The notes under the pieces are model-generated. The model ran no database searches. It saw nothing but the letters and a program-made list of their open reading frames with translations, and was not told the DNA's origin. Below, in pieces: positions 43,995 to 53,838 of a stretch of 64,000 bases of DNA (position 1 is its first letter; the number at the start of each line of letters is the position of its first letter). The position numbers were made by a program, and so were the translations under genes. Source of the stretch: an uncultured Prevotellaceae bacterium (lineage in GTDB: Bacteria; Bacteroidota; Bacteroidia; Bacteroidales; Bacteroidaceae); contig CACXPX010000010.1 of assembly GCA_902769705.1 (NCBI GenBank), positions 22,138-86,137 of the forward strand, read 5' to 3'.

Positions 43995-45923
43995 TTAGCG
44001 CCCGAGTAATACTAGAAGCACATTGATGTCGGAAGGAGAAACACCTGGAATTCTGCTTGCTTGTGCCAAAGTCTCGGGTTGGATTCGTTCCAGCTTTTGT
44101 CTTCCTTCGGTAGAAATCTCGTGAAGCTCAGAATAATTGAAATGTCCTTTTATCCTTATGTTCTCCAAACGGTGCATTTTCTCAGCGACCACTTTCTCCC
44201 GTTCGATGTAACCTTTGTATTTGATTTTTATTTCGGCCGCTTCTGCTATTTCTTCTTTTCGATTATTCGGAGAATCCAGCAATTCTTTTAACTTTGGCAG
44301 TATCTCAGCAAGTGTGTGCATAGACAGTTGTGGACGTGCAATAAGGTCGGCAACTTTGCATCCGAAGCGTAAAGGAGTGGTTCCAAGAGATTCGAGCGCA
44401 CCATTAATAAGGCTTGGTTTAACAGAAGTATTCTCGCAGAAATGAATGATTCTATCGATATTCTTTTTCTTTTCCATCCACCAGTCAAATCGTTCGCGGC
44501 TTGCTAATCCAAGTTCATAAGATCGCTCAGTAAGACGAGCATCAGCATCGTCTTGTCTCAACAAAATGCGGTATTCTGCCCGCGAGGTAAACATTCTATA
44601 TGGTTCATCTACGCCTTTAGTCACTAAATCATCGATGAGAACGCCAATATATGCCTCATCGCGTGCTAAAGTGAAACGTGAAGTTGTTGCGATGGAATCG
44701 TCGTTTTCTGCTGAAAGTGTTTGATTTCCAGCAGATTGGCTATATAGTGCTGCATTAACGCCAGCCAACAATCCTTGTCCGCCAGCTTCTTCATAACCTG
44801 TTGTGCCGTTTACTTGTCCAGCAAAGAATAGTCCTTTTACAACCTTGGATTGAAGAGAATGATTCAGTTGAGTTGGATCAAAGAAGTCGTATTCTATAGC
44901 GTAACCAGGTCGATAGATCTTTACATCGCGGAGTGCGGGTATCTTCCGAAGAGCAGCAAGTTGAACATCCATCGGCATGCTCGATGAGAAACCATTTAAG
45001 TACATTTCGTTGGTGTTCTCGCCTTCAGGTTCCAAGAATAACGGATGTTGCTCTCTATCGGGGAAGGTTACCAGTTTGGTTTCGATGGAAGGGCAATATC
45101 GCGGTCCGATACTTTGTATTTGTCCATTATATAAAGGTGAATCGGGCAAACCTGTGCGTAAGATTTCGTGTACTTCAGCGTTGGTGTTACAGGTCCAGCA
45201 AGGCAGTTGTTGCAGCTTTCGATGAGCTGCAAAGTAGCTGAATTGATGGAAGTCGGTTTCGCCTGGCTGAATCTCCATATCTTCGAAATGCACGCTTCGG
45301 CGGTCGATTCTCACAGGCGTACCTGTCTTCATGCGTGCGGAGCGTATTCCGTGCCGGGTGATACTTTCGGTGAAATGGGGGACAGCGGGTTCGGCACACC
45401 TTCCTCCAGGCACCATTTGGCGGCCAACATGCATCAGTCCGTTAAGGAAAGTTCCTGCTGTAACGACAACACTTTTTGCATGGAACTCTGCACCCCAAAT
45501 CGTTCTAACACCAACGGCCATTCCGTCTTCAACCAAAAGTTCATCCGCTTGGTCTTGCCAAATGGATAAATTGTCGATTCCATCGAGCGTTTCGCGCCAT
45601 TTCCAGATGAATTTTCCGCGGTCGCATTGAGCCCTGGGACTCCACACAGCAGGACCTTTCCCTTGGTTGAGCATACGGAACTGAATGGCTGTAGCGTCGG
45701 TTACACGTCCCATTTCGCCACCAAGTGCATCGATTTCGCGCACAATCTGACCTTTGGCGATGCCTCCAACAGCAGGGTTGCACGACATTTGGGCAATCTT
45801 GTTCATGTCCATAGTGATGAGGCAAGTCTTCGCTCCCATTCGTGCAGATGCCGCCGCCGCTTCACATCCAGCGTGTCCGCCGCCTATTATGATAACGTCG
45901 TAATCGAAAGTCATATTGGTCAT
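43995..45923 (-). CDS. mnmG: tRNA modification enzyme MnmG (GidA)
   Basis: A 642-residue FAD protein that with MnmE installs the carboxymethylaminomethyl group on wobble uridine 34 of several tRNAs. FAD-binding GGGHAGCEAAAASARMG is at the N-terminus, followed by the family signatures SCNPAVGGIAKGQIVREIDALGG and GPRYCPSIETKLVTFPDR, with TTGYEEAGGQGLLAGVNAAL and a helical C-terminus. The length is normal. Its start overlaps the upstream P-loop/CYTH gene by 4 nt. mnmG is frequently close to origins in bacteria, which agrees with the adjacent parS sites. Confidence 0.97.
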   Translation of the reverse strand: MTNMTFDYDVIIIGGGHAGCEAAAASARMGAKTCLITMDMNKIAQMSCNPAVGGIAKGQIVREIDALGGEMGRVTDATAIQFRMLNQGKGPAVWSPRAQCDRGKFIWKWRETLDGIDNLSIWQDQADELLVEDGMAVGVRTIWGAEFHAKSVVVTAGTFLNGLMHVGRQMVPGGRCAEPAVPHFTESITRHGIRSARMKTGTPVRIDRRSVHFEDMEIQPGETDFHQFSYFAAHRKLQQLPCWTCNTNAEVHEILRTGLPDSPLYNGQIQSIGPRYCPSIETKLVTFPDREQHPLFLEPEGENTNEMYLNGFSSSMPMDVQLAALRKIPALRDVKIYRPGYAIEYDFFDPTQLNHSLQSKVVKGLFFAGQVNGTTGYEEAGGQGLLAGVNAALYSQSAGNQTLSAENDDSIATTSRFTLARDEAYIGVLIDDLVTKGVDEPYRMFTSRAEYRILLRQDDADARLTERSYELGLASRERFDWWMEKKKNIDRIIHFCENTSVKPSLINGALESLGTTPLRFGCKVADLIARPQLSMHTLAEILPKLKELLDSPNNRKEEIAEAAEIKIKYKGYIEREKVVAEKMHRLENIRIKGHFNYSELHEISTEGRQKLERIQPETLAQASRIPGVSPSDINVLLVLLGR

Positions 45924-47023
45924 CGTCCCAATGCGATGTTGTAGTTGTAGTATTGTGTGTTGCCTGTGATGTCTTCTACGACTCGAAGGAAGGGTGGGAA
46001 TTTCACTTCTTCGTGCCGCTTAATGCCCTTAGTCTCCAGAATGATGAGATTTTGCACAGGCGTGAGGAATGTGTCGAGTTCGAAATATTGCCCTTTCCAG
46101 ATGAAGCTTTTGCGCATCTTGTGGATAGTTTGCCGATATGGGTCGGCCTGTTGTAGGAGCGACTGATAGAGTTTGTTGGTCACTTGACGCTCTATTTCAA
46201 GTTGTTCTTTGTCCGAAATCTTCTTTTTTGTGGTCAGGACATTCACGAACTTTCCGTTCCATCCGCGTCGGCGAAGTCTCACTTCGCTGCCTGGCTCGGC
46301 CACCAGATACGTCTGCGTGATGTCGCTCTCTATGCAATCAGGCATTTCGCCCACCACTTCAACGATATATTTCCGTTCTTCCTCGATGGGTTGCGGCAGA
46401 CCCAGCACGCTGCTGATCTCCTTGAGTACGCGGTTGAGCTTGGCGTTGAAGTCGTCGTTGTTGTTGATGACGCGCAGATGAGAGTGGCCAGTCCAAGCCT
46501 CAATGACACGCTTGTCGAGCATACGAGCAATCTGAAGCCCTTGCTCATCGGCTTTCTCGTTGCGGCTGGCGTTGTTGCTGGTTGTATAGTATTGCTCAGC
46601 ACCATCAGCAGCCGACACCAGGTGGAGCACAGCGTCATATCGGTTGCCGTCGCGCAATTCCTGTGTAGATGTACCCACATCCTTCGTGATTTTGTCCCAC
46701 ATCTCGGGCGTCATATAGGCAGAAATATCCATTGCTCCACGATCGCACACGATGACGCAAGGCTCAGTACAAGTCTCTGCCATTCGCATGAACTTGTCTT
46801 CGAGCGCCAACTGCACCTCAAGCGTGGCTTTCTCGCCTTCGTAGAAGAAGTCGGCGTTCTTCGTCAGGTAGTCCATTCCGCTTTGAGTGAACATTGTGGG
46901 CACTTCGGGGATGGTAAACACTTTGTATCCACGGCTCGAGAAATGCTCGATGACACGCACGAGCGCGGTAGTTTTGCCCGCGCAAGGTCCTCCAGTGAGC
47001 ACGATTCGTTTGATTTCTTTCAT
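45920..47023 (-). CDS. P-loop kinase-like ATPase fused to a CYTH triphosphate-tunnel domain
   Basis: A 367-residue two-domain protein. The N-terminal half (1-205) is an AAA_28-type P-loop domain: Walker A GGPCAGKTT at 11-19, an acidic CDRGAMDISAY motif, and RDGNRYDAVLHLV. The C-terminal half (about 215-340) is a CYTH/triphosphate tunnel metalloenzyme domain, recognisable by the EEERKYIVE entry strand (ExExK pattern), EVRLRRRGW and DTFLTPVQNLIILE. CYTH domains bind inorganic or organic triphosphates with divalent metal. P-loop-plus-CYTH fusions are also known in plants, in the reverse or related order. Substrate unknown. Overlaps mnmG by 4 nt. Confidence 0.83.
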   Translation of the reverse strand: MKEIKRIVLTGGPCAGKTTALVRVIEHFSSRGYKVFTIPEVPTMFTQSGMDYLTKNADFFYEGEKATLEVQLALEDKFMRMAETCTEPCVIVCDRGAMDISAYMTPEMWDKITKDVGTSTQELRDGNRYDAVLHLVSAADGAEQYYTTSNNASRNEKADEQGLQIARMLDKRVIEAWTGHSHLRVINNNDDFNAKLNRVLKEISSVLGLPQPIEEERKYIVEVVGEMPDCIESDITQTYLVAEPGSEVRLRRRGWNGKFVNVLTTKKKISDKEQLEIERQVTNKLYQSLLQQADPYRQTIHKMRKSFIWKGQYFELDTFLTPVQNLIILETKGIKRHEEVKFPPFLRVVEDITGNTQYYNYNIALGR

Positions 47024-47054
47024 AAAACAATTTGCTGTAGTGGTGTTGTAGGTT

Positions 47055-47063
47055 GCAAAAATA
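47055..47063 (-). promoter_or_regulatory. -7 promoter box of the P-loop/CYTH-mnmG operon
   Basis: Minus-strand TATTTTTGC, 31 nt upstream of the ATG at 47023. Confidence 0.55.
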
Positions 47064-47294
47064 CAAAAAGTTTTTCAATAAAGCCGTTATTGAGCGAAAA
47101 AATATATAATGTGTAAAGACGTGCGAACTGGCTGGATAAAGAGCCGTTTGTCAAGATAATTCATAATAATTAATAGTCAAAAAGTGCCGAAAAATACAAA
47201 CTAAAAGCCAAACGTGCGAAAGAGATGAAAAATTGAACAAAATGTAAAAACTTGATTTTCAGCCTCTTTTCACTTGAAAGGTAAAAGTTTGTGT

Positions 47295-47404
47295 TGCAAA
47301 AGCATAGCTTTGAGCTGCTTAAAGCATATCTATTGGTCAGTTAAAAGCCATCTATTGCAGCACTAAATGCTGTTTTTAGTCGCCTCAAAAGCATGCTTTA
47401 ATAA
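47295..47404. repeat. 22-bp palindrome array F (5 units)
   Basis: Units start at 47295, 47317, 47339, 47361 and 47383: CAAAAGCATAGCTTTGAG, TTAAAGCATATCTATTGG, a GCCATC type, CACTAAATGCTGTTTTTAG and CTCAAAAGCATGCTTTAA. A sixth degenerate unit may start at 47405. Confidence 0.8.
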
Positions 47405-47654
47405 CAAGAAAAGGGTTTTGGGTAATCTGCAATAGGTTTTCGGCTTCCAAGAAGCGATGATTTTAGCCGCAAAGACGGGTAAAATGACATTTTTAGAAGC
47501 GGTTTTGTTTGCTTCTTCCGATTTGGTTTTGTCAATTAAATTAGTAATTATTTCATATTTCATTAGTATCAAAACAATTGTTGGTGAGACGAAAAATAAA
47601 GGAATAAAAGTTACATTTTCTTTAAAAACGTTTTGAATTGTCACTAAAAAATGG

Positions 47655-47663
47655 TATTTTTGC
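47655..47663 (+). promoter_or_regulatory. -7 promoter box of the sdhCAB operon
   Basis: TATTTTTGC, with a leader of about 108 nt before the sdhC ATG at 47778. Confidence 0.55.
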
Positions 47664-47777
47664 AGTCCAAAGCAGTTTTAAAGATACCTAAAAAGTGGTA
47701 TCCTTAGGCTTTGTGCGACGAAGGTTGTTGGAAATATAATACAAAAAACATTGTTAAATAATTAAAATCAATCATTT

Positions 47778-48455
47778 ATGTGGTTATTCAATTCATCAAT
47801 TGGTAGGAAAGTGATAATGTCGGTTACCGGCCTTGCACTTATCCTATTCCTGACGTTCCACTGCTGCATGAACGTCGTGGCCCTTTTCTCTGGAGAGGCC
47901 TACAACAAGATTTGTGAATTGCTGGGCGCCAACTGGTATGCTGTAGCGGCAACGCTCGGCCTGGCAGCTTTGGCGGTGATTCACATTGTCTATGCTTTCA
48001 TCTTGACGGCCCAGAACCGTCGCGCCCGTGGTGCAGAGCGCTACGACGTGACCTCGAAGCCCTCGAAGGTGGAGTGGGCCAGCCAGAACATGCTGGTGCT
48101 GGGCATTATTATCTTGCTCGGCCTGTTGCTCCACTTGTTCAACTTCTGGTACAACATGATGTTTGCCGAGTTGTTCCCTTCTATCCACTTCGATGCGGCT
48201 CCTGCCGACGGTTTTGGAAAGATTGCGGAGACATTCTCTAATCCACTCTTTGTGGTTCTTTATGTGATTTGGCTGGTTGCCATTTGGTTCCATCTTTCCC
48301 ACGGTTTCTGGAGTGCTTTGCAGACGCTGGGCTGGAACGGCAAGACTTGGTTCTGCCGCTGGAAGATCATCGGCCTTGTCTATGTGACGTTGCTCATGCT
48401 GGGCTTCCTGGTTGTTGTGCTGGCATTTGCCTTCGGCTGTGCCCCAAGCCTCTAA
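47778..48455 (+). CDS. sdhC: succinate dehydrogenase/fumarate reductase cytochrome b subunit
   Basis: A 225-residue membrane anchor with five transmembrane segments. Histidines at 28, 69, 119 and 172/175 lie within or at the ends of successive helices, the arrangement expected for a type B diheme cytochrome b. It passes electrons between menaquinone and the iron-sulfur subunit. In anaerobic Bacteroidales the complex works mainly as fumarate reductase at the end of the succinate pathway. First gene of the sdhCAB operon. Confidence 0.93.
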   Translation: MWLFNSSIGRKVIMSVTGLALILFLTFHCCMNVVALFSGEAYNKICELLGANWYAVAATLGLAALAVIHIVYAFILTAQNRRARGAERYDVTSKPSKVEWASQNMLVLGIIILLGLLLHLFNFWYNMMFAELFPSIHFDAAPADGFGKIAETFSNPLFVVLYVIWLVAIWFHLSHGFWSALQTLGWNGKTWFCRWKIIGLVYVTLLMLGFLVVVLAFAFGCAPSL

Positions 48456-48511
48456 GGATTGGCTCGGAAAACATGAATGAACATCAATTCATACGTAAAT
48501 TTTAGAAGAAT

Positions 48512-50494
48512 ATGAGTAAAGTATTAGATTCCAAGATTCCTGCAGGCCCAGTGGCCGATAAATGGAAAGAATATAAGGCTCATCAGCGACTGGTGAACCC
48601 AAAGAACAAACTGAAGCTCGATGTCATCGTTGTGGGAACGGGTTTGGCTGGTGCCTCCGCTGCTGCTTCGCTCGGTGAAATGGGTTTCAACGTGTTGAAC
48701 TTCTGCATTCAAGACTCTCCCCGCCGCGCTCACTCGATTGCCGCTCAGGGAGGTATCAACGCCGCCAAGTGTTATCAGAACGATGGTGACTCGGTTTATC
48801 GTCTGTTCTACGACACCGTGAAGGGTGGCGACTATCGTGCTCGTGAGGCCAATGTGTATCGCCTGGCTGAAGTTTCGAACAACATCATCGACCAATGTGT
48901 GGCTCAGGGTGTTCCTTTCGCACGTGAGTATGGTGGTATGTTGGCCAACCGTTCGTTCGGTGGTGCTCAGGTTAGCCGTACATTCTATGCAAAAGGTCAG
49001 ACCGGTCAGCAATTGCTGCTCGGTGCCTACAGTTCGCTGAGCCGTCAGGTGGAAGAGGGCAAAGTGAAGCTCTTCACCCGTTACGAGATGGAAGATGTGG
49101 TGATTGTCGATGGTCGCGCTCGCGGTATCATCGCCAAGAACCTCTGCACAGGCAAGCTGGAGCGCTTCAGCGCTAATGCTGTGGTTATCGCAACTGGTGG
49201 TTATGGAAACACCTACTTCCTTTCAACCAACGCTATGGGTTGTAACTGCACCGCCGCCATCCAATGCTTCCGCAAGGGCGCTTATATGGCCAATCCCTCT
49301 TACGTGCAGATTCACCCCACTTGTATTCCCGTTCATGGCGACAAGCAGTCGAAGCTGACGCTGATGTCGGAGTCGTTGCGTAATGACGGCCGCATCTGGG
49401 TGCCTAAGAAGATTGAAGACGCTAAGGCTCTGCAGGCCGGAACAAAGCAGGGCTGGGAGATTCCTGAGGAGGATCGCGACTACTATCTGGAGCGTCGTTA
49501 TCCTGCATTCGGTAACCTTGTTCCTCGCGACGTTGCCAGCCGCGCCGCCAAAGAGCGTTGCGACCACGGATTCGGTGTGAACAACACGGGTCTGGCAGTG
49601 TTCCTCGACTTCTCTGAGTCTATCAACCGCCTCGGTATCGACCAGATTATGCAACGCTACGGCAACCTCTTCGAGATGTACGAGGAGATTACTGACGTGT
49701 TCCCCGGCGAGTTGGCTAACGAGATCAACGGCGTGAAGTACTACAAGCCCATGATGATCTTCCCCGCCGTGCACTACACGATGGGTGGTATTTGGGTTGA
49801 CTACGAGCTGCAGACCACTATCCCCGGTCTCTTCGCTATTGGTGAGTGCAACTTCTCCGATCACGGTGCCAACCGTCTCGGTGCCTCGGCTCTGATGCAA
49901 GGTCTGGCTGACGGATACTTCGTACTGCCTTACACCATCCAGAACTATCTGGCCGACCAGAGTGTTTGGCCGCGTATCTCTACCGACCTGCCTGAGTTTG
50001 AAGAGGCCGAAAAGGCTGTTAATGCCGAAATTGACCGTCTGATGGGCATTCAGGGTAAGCGCTCTGTGGACTCTATCCACAAGGAGCTCGGCCACATCAT
50101 GTGGGAGCACGTGGGTATGGGTCGCACAAAGGCCGGACTGGAAGAAGGTTTGAAACTCATGCGCGAGTTGAAGAAGGAATTCGACAGCAACCTCTTCATC
50201 CCCGGAACGAAGGAAGGTGTGAACACCGAGCTCGACAAGGCCATCCACCTGCGCGACTTCATCCTCATGGGTCAGCTTGTGGCTTACGACGCTTTGCATC
50301 GTGAGGAGTCTTGCGGCGGACACTTCCGCGAGGAGCATCAGACGGAAGAAGGCGAAGCCAAGCGCGACGACGAGAACTTCTTCTATGTGGGCTGCTGGGA
50401 ATACCAGGGCGACGACACCAAAGCTCCCGAACTCATCAAGGAGCCGCTCGAATATGAGGCTATCAAGGTACAAACACGTAACTATAAGAATTAA
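48512..50494 (+). CDS. sdhA: succinate dehydrogenase/fumarate reductase flavoprotein subunit
   Basis: A 660-residue flavoprotein, the catalytic subunit. It has the dinucleotide-binding [19 protein letters not shown], the covalent FAD histidine region [16 protein letters not shown], the active-site [10 protein letters not shown], and the substrate loop [20 protein letters not shown] followed by [20 protein letters not shown]. It interconverts fumarate and succinate on the cytoplasmic side. The length and the long C-terminus match the Bacteroidetes type B enzymes. Confidence 0.97.
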   Translation: MSKVLDSKIPAGPVADKWKEYKAHQRLVNPKNKLKLDVIVVGTGLAGASAAASLGEMGFNVLNFCIQDSPRRAHSIAAQGGINAAKCYQNDGDSVYRLFYDTVKGGDYRAREANVYRLAEVSNNIIDQCVAQGVPFAREYGGMLANRSFGGAQVSRTFYAKGQTGQQLLLGAYSSLSRQVEEGKVKLFTRYEMEDVVIVDGRARGIIAKNLCTGKLERFSANAVVIATGGYGNTYFLSTNAMGCNCTAAIQCFRKGAYMANPSYVQIHPTCIPVHGDKQSKLTLMSESLRNDGRIWVPKKIEDAKALQAGTKQGWEIPEEDRDYYLERRYPAFGNLVPRDVASRAAKERCDHGFGVNNTGLAVFLDFSESINRLGIDQIMQRYGNLFEMYEEITDVFPGELANEINGVKYYKPMMIFPAVHYTMGGIWVDYELQTTIPGLFAIGECNFSDHGANRLGASALMQGLADGYFVLPYTIQNYLADQSVWPRISTDLPEFEEAEKAVNAEIDRLMGIQGKRSVDSIHKELGHIMWEHVGMGRTKAGLEEGLKLMRELKKEFDSNLFIPGTKEGVNTELDKAIHLRDFILMGQLVAYDALHREESCGGHFREEHQTEEGEAKRDDENFFYVGCWEYQGDDTKAPELIKEPLEYEAIKVQTRNYKN

Positions 50495-50576
50495 TGTGCA
50501 AGCCAAATGCAAAGCCAAGCTTGCTTGAGCTTTGCTGAGGCGGAGCCATTTAATCATCAAAGATAATTAAATAATT

Positions 50577-51335
50577 ATGGCAAAGAATATTTCATTCACG
50601 ATTAAATATTGGAAGCAGAATGGTCCTAAAGAAAAAGGACATTTTGAGTCACGCGAGATGAAAAACATCCCCGACGACACTTCCTTCCTTGAGATGCTCG
50701 ACATCATGAACGAGGAACTCATCAATGAGGGCAAGGAGCCGTTCGTGTTCGACCACGATTGCCGCGAGGGTATTTGCGGAATGTGCTCGCTCTATATCAA
50801 CGGAACACCACACGGAAAGACCGAACGCGGTGCCACTACATGCCAGCTCTACATGCGTCGTTTCAACGATGGCGACGTCATCACCGTTGAGCCTTGGCGC
50901 TCGGCTGCTTTCCCCGTCATCAAGGACTGCATGGTGGATCGTGGCGCTTTCGATAAGATCATTCAGGCTGGTGGTTATACTAGCATCCGCACTGGTCAGG
51001 CTCAGGACGCTAACGCCATCCTGATTCCAAAGGAGAACGCCGACGAGGCAATGGATTGTGCTACATGCATCGGTTGCGGTGCTTGTGTGGCCGCTTGTAA
51101 GAACGGATCGGCTATGCTCTTCGTTTCGTCGAAGGTCAGCCAGTTGGCTCTGCTGCCGCAAGGCCGTCCCGAGGCTGCTCGTCGCGCCAAGAAGATGATT
51201 GCCCGCATGGACGAACTCGGCTTCGGTAACTGCACGAACACTCGTGCTTGTGAAGCCGTTTGCCCGAAGAGCGAGAGCATCGCTAACATCGCCCGCCTGA
51301 ACCGCGAGTTCATTAAGGCAAAGTTGGCTGATTAA
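50577..51335 (+). CDS. sdhB: succinate dehydrogenase/fumarate reductase iron-sulfur subunit
   Basis: A 252-residue ferredoxin-like subunit carrying three clusters. The [2Fe-2S] ligands are in [19 protein letters not shown] plus a later cysteine (TTCQLYM). The [4Fe-4S] and [3Fe-4S] ligands are in [14 protein letters not shown] and [14 protein letters not shown]. It connects the flavin to the heme subunit. The last 74 codons (from 51114) and the following terminator are repeated at 53848-54140, so this 3' end may have been replaced during insertion of the downstream cargo. See the duplicated fragment. Confidence 0.96.
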   Translation: MAKNISFTIKYWKQNGPKEKGHFESREMKNIPDDTSFLEMLDIMNEELINEGKEPFVFDHDCREGICGMCSLYINGTPHGKTERGATTCQLYMRRFNDGDVITVEPWRSAAFPVIKDCMVDRGAFDKIIQAGGYTSIRTGQAQDANAILIPKENADEAMDCATCIGCGACVAACKNGSAMLFVSSKVSQLALLPQGRPEAARRAKKMIARMDELGFGNCTNTRACEAVCPKSESIANIARLNREFIKAKLAD

Positions 51336-51402
51336 GCCAAATCCTTCTCATATCCACCGCTGGCATCTGATTCAGCGGTGGAATTTTTTATTGTCATTTT
51401 CC
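51111..51402. repeat. direct repeat, left copy (sdhB 3' end plus terminator)
   Basis: Matches 53845-54158. The coding parts (51114-51335 and 53848-54069) differ at 18 of 222 positions: 16 codons changed silently and one replaced Glu by Lys. The terminator stems are identical. Cargo genes lie between the copies. Confidence 0.9.
51353..51390 (+). terminator. rho-independent terminator of sdhCAB
   Basis: TCCACCGCTG pairs perfectly with CAGCGGTGGA across a 10-nt loop, followed by a run of T. An identical stem stands at 54102-54131. Confidence 0.9.
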
Positions 51403-51417
51403 TTTGTAATAATATCC

Positions 51418-52293
51418 ATGATGAAAAAAATTGTCTGTTTGATTTTTTCTTTGTTTTTTCCCTTATTTTGTCTAGCTGAAGAAATAGAGAAAGACACAAT
51501 CAAGCCGATGCCAGAAGGTTTTTGGGGTACGATGACCCCGTTCTATATCGTAGTGCTACTGTTGTTAGTGGTAACTGTTGTATGTTATATACCTTGGCGT
51601 AGTGCTATTATACGAAAGTTGCTGGTGGTAGGAATACCTTTGGGTTTGCTGATTGCGGCTTTCATCGAACTACAGTTGTTTTCAAAGTTGGGTTCTGATA
51701 ATTTGATCTGGTGGTGCGATATGGATAAAGTCGGTTTTTGGAGTGCACTATGGCGTCTTTTCCCATTTGCTCTTGCATTAGCCCTCCAGTTTCATAGCTA
51801 TTTTGCTTATCAGAACTTTATCTTCGGCCCAGAAATGATGAACCTCCCTAATGCTTCTATCTCGCTTAAACCTAAATGGTCGGGACTATGGTGGGTTCTG
51901 GCAGTCGTTGTGTTGGCAGGTCTGGCTGACAAGTTCGGATTAAAAGGGAATGCCCTGAACCTCATAGTAGGAATTGCATTCTGCGCAGTTCTTTTTGTGG
52001 TTTTCGGAAAGAGGAATTTCGAATTGTTTGGCAAGACGTGGGGTGCTGCAGCTACCTTCTTCGCCATCGTTTATGTCATTGCCTTCTTGTTAGTTTGCTA
52101 TGCTTTCATCATAGCACTTGTCAAAGTGTTTTGGCAAATGCTCGTCTGGGCAACCTTTGCCGCATTTGGTACATGGTATTCGGTTAAATTCCTAGATAAA
52201 GATATTGAAGAGAATCATAGGGCGGCTGAAGAGTCTAGGAGACGGGATGAGATCAGGCGTATGCAAGAGAATACAAGAAATACATCTCTTTGA
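51418..52293 (+). CDS. multi-pass membrane protein of unknown function (cargo gene 1)
   Basis: About 291 residues from ATG 51418 (a second ATG follows at once); the frame is open to 51391 but that lies in the terminator tail. An N-terminal hydrophobic signal-like segment (MMKKIVCLIFSLFFPLFCLA) is followed by seven or so membrane segments and a charged, Arg/Glu-rich cytoplasmic tail (RRAAEESRRRDEIRRM type). No family was recognised. Lower G+C than sdhCAB. It lies between the two copies of the sdhB 3' end, 36 nt before the secreted cargo gene, so the two probably act together. No own promoter is evident. Confidence 0.75.
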   Translation: MMKKIVCLIFSLFFPLFCLAEEIEKDTIKPMPEGFWGTMTPFYIVVLLLLVVTVVCYIPWRSAIIRKLLVVGIPLGLLIAAFIELQLFSKLGSDNLIWWCDMDKVGFWSALWRLFPFALALALQFHSYFAYQNFIFGPEMMNLPNASISLKPKWSGLWWVLAVVVLAGLADKFGLKGNALNLIVGIAFCAVLFVVFGKRNFELFGKTWGAAATFFAIVYVIAFLLVCYAFIIALVKVFWQMLVWATFAAFGTWYSVKFLDKDIEENHRAAEESRRRDEIRRMQENTRNTSL

Positions 52294-52329
52294 ACGAATG
52301 TCGTAAAAACTATTATTAACTAAACTATT

Positions 52330-53838
52330 ATGAGAAAGAATTTTTTCATCTTTATTTCAGCGTTACTAATACCAATGTTGGCTCACGCCCAAATAGATGT
52401 AGCCACCTACCATGCAGACAGACAGCAGTTGATATGTTATCATGCAAATGAGGATGGTAATCTGGAAGGTGTAGCGGTTGTTGATAACGATATAACCATC
52501 ATCTTGATGAATAATGATGCCACAATGCAGTCGATTGACAACAGTCTCGCTTCGTTGATGTTTGAATACGAAGATGTTGATGTAAATATCAATTACATAG
52601 TGGATGGAACACGTCTGTTACGTTATATCTACAGATGGAAAGAAGATGCCGACTTCCAGAAGTTGCGTGAAAAACAACTTGTGTACAAAGGCGAATTGAC
52701 CACCTTGGAAAAGATGGATAAATATCTCTCTGAAGGTGGTGCCCAACAGGTGTATGATGTGGCGAGTCATACCTTGGGAAACTTGCGCAATCCCATCAAA
52801 GTCTGCTATGGCGTTTTGGACCAGTACCCTTATGAGAACGGAAAGACAAAGATCATTGATAAAGAGGTGTTCGATGGTATTGCCAAAGATCTTTCAACGA
52901 TAGGGGAGTCTGTCTATAAAAAGCCTGTCGGAAATGTTTTCCAACTGTTCAATGTATGGACTGAAGACTGGCCAAGCAAGGTTTATCAGTGGCTATTGAA
53001 TTATCGTGATTGGAACAGGAAACTGAACGAGCAGGAAAAATCATGGAGGAATGGCCTCAGACCGAAAGTGTTACAAAACGAAACAACTCCTAGGGAGGTA
53101 ATAACAATCATTAAAGTGATTGAGAAGAACAGACCACCGCATGTTGATATATACGTAGATATTGTTCCGAAAAATATCGTTACGGTTACTAAAGACTCAG
53201 GAAAAAAAGGAGTGGAAGGTAAACTCAAAGAACGTGAGCCAAATGCTCCGAATACCGGCAAAGCAGCCCCTGAAGCCAAAGGAACAAATAATGGTGGAAA
53301 TGTAAGAGTTCCCAATCCTAACATGACGGCCCCCAAAGACTCCGTGGCAAATGTAGCAATAGAACCAGATAGTGACGTAGCAATAGAACCAGATAGTGAC
53401 AATCGCTCTGAAGAGGCAAAGAATGCGCCACCCAAAGGAGATCCTGACAAATTGTTGAAATTCCTCAGCAATTTTACGGATACTACCAAATACGGCGTAT
53501 TGGATCATGTAGCTATTGTCTATTATACGGCTTCAGGAGGTGAAGAGAATTGGAGTTACTTTCGAGAAAAAGGGAAATTGGTACTCAAAAGCCATACCTC
53601 TTTTGAAGGATGGGGCCATCGTGATTATCCTTATGTCAGATTCTGGATAGATTTTGCCAACAATATAGACCCTAAAGTTTGGGGTGATGTGCAGATACAA
53701 CTTTATACGACTCCTTGTAGTTTTAGGATTCTCAATACTTATATTATTGATTGCAGAGGAACTCAAGAAGAGTATATGAATGGACATCTTCCCCATAAAA
53801 CAAGTGGTAATATTTATTACATGCCAGATGGGTATTAA
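52330..53838 (+). CDS. secreted protein of unknown function (cargo gene 2)
   Basis: A 502-residue protein with a signal peptide (MRKNFFIFISALLIPMLAHA, cleavage before Q). An N-terminal part to about 280 is mixed alpha/beta; a Pro/Asn/Lys-rich linker at about 290-375 contains a perfect tandem copy of VAIEPDSD (24-bp DNA repeat at about 53356-53403); a C-terminal beta-rich domain (about 380-502) contains WSYFREKGKLVLKSH and RFWIDFANNIDPKVW. No family was recognised. Its stop codon lies 6 nt before the start of the right sdhB repeat, so the insertion boundary is immediately downstream. Confidence 0.75.
   Translation: MRKNFFIFISALLIPMLAHAQIDVATYHADRQQLICYHANEDGNLEGVAVVDNDITIILMNNDATMQSIDNSLASLMFEYEDVDVNINYIVDGTRLLRYIYRWKEDADFQKLREKQLVYKGELTTLEKMDKYLSEGGAQQVYDVASHTLGNLRNPIKVCYGVLDQYPYENGKTKIIDKEVFDGIAKDLSTIGESVYKKPVGNVFQLFNVWTEDWPSKVYQWLLNYRDWNRKLNEQEKSWRNGLRPKVLQNETTPREVITIIKVIEKNRPPHVDIYVDIVPKNIVTVTKDSGKKGVEGKLKEREPNAPNTGKAAPEAKGTNNGGNVRVPNPNMTAPKDSVANVAIEPDSDVAIEPDSDNRSEEAKNAPPKGDPDKLLKFLSNFTDTTKYGVLDHVAIVYYTASGGEENWSYFREKGKLVLKSHTSFEGWGHRDYPYVRFWIDFANNIDPKVWGDVQIQLYTTPCSFRILNTYIIDCRGTQEEYMNGHLPHKTSGNIYYMPDGY

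Larger units (their letters stand above)
47024..47777. other. divergent intergenic region
   Basis: About 750 bp. It holds the minus-strand promoter box TATTTTTGC (47055-47063), array F (47295-47404) and the plus-strand sdh promoter box (47655-47663). A minus-strand frame at 47363-47644 crosses the array and has no recognisable features; I do not call it a gene. Confidence 0.55.

Noticed and set aside
46184-47116. 310-codon frame antisense to the P-loop/CYTH gene
   Set aside because: The opposite strand carries Walker A and CYTH motifs; the shadow has none.
47363-47644. 93-codon minus-strand frame in the gap before sdhC
   Set aside because: It crosses array F, has no start context, and its composition is that of non-coding A/T-rich DNA.
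49223-50560. 445-codon open frame antisense to sdhA
   Set aside because: Shadow of the highly biased sdhA coding sequence; no family features, no promoter.
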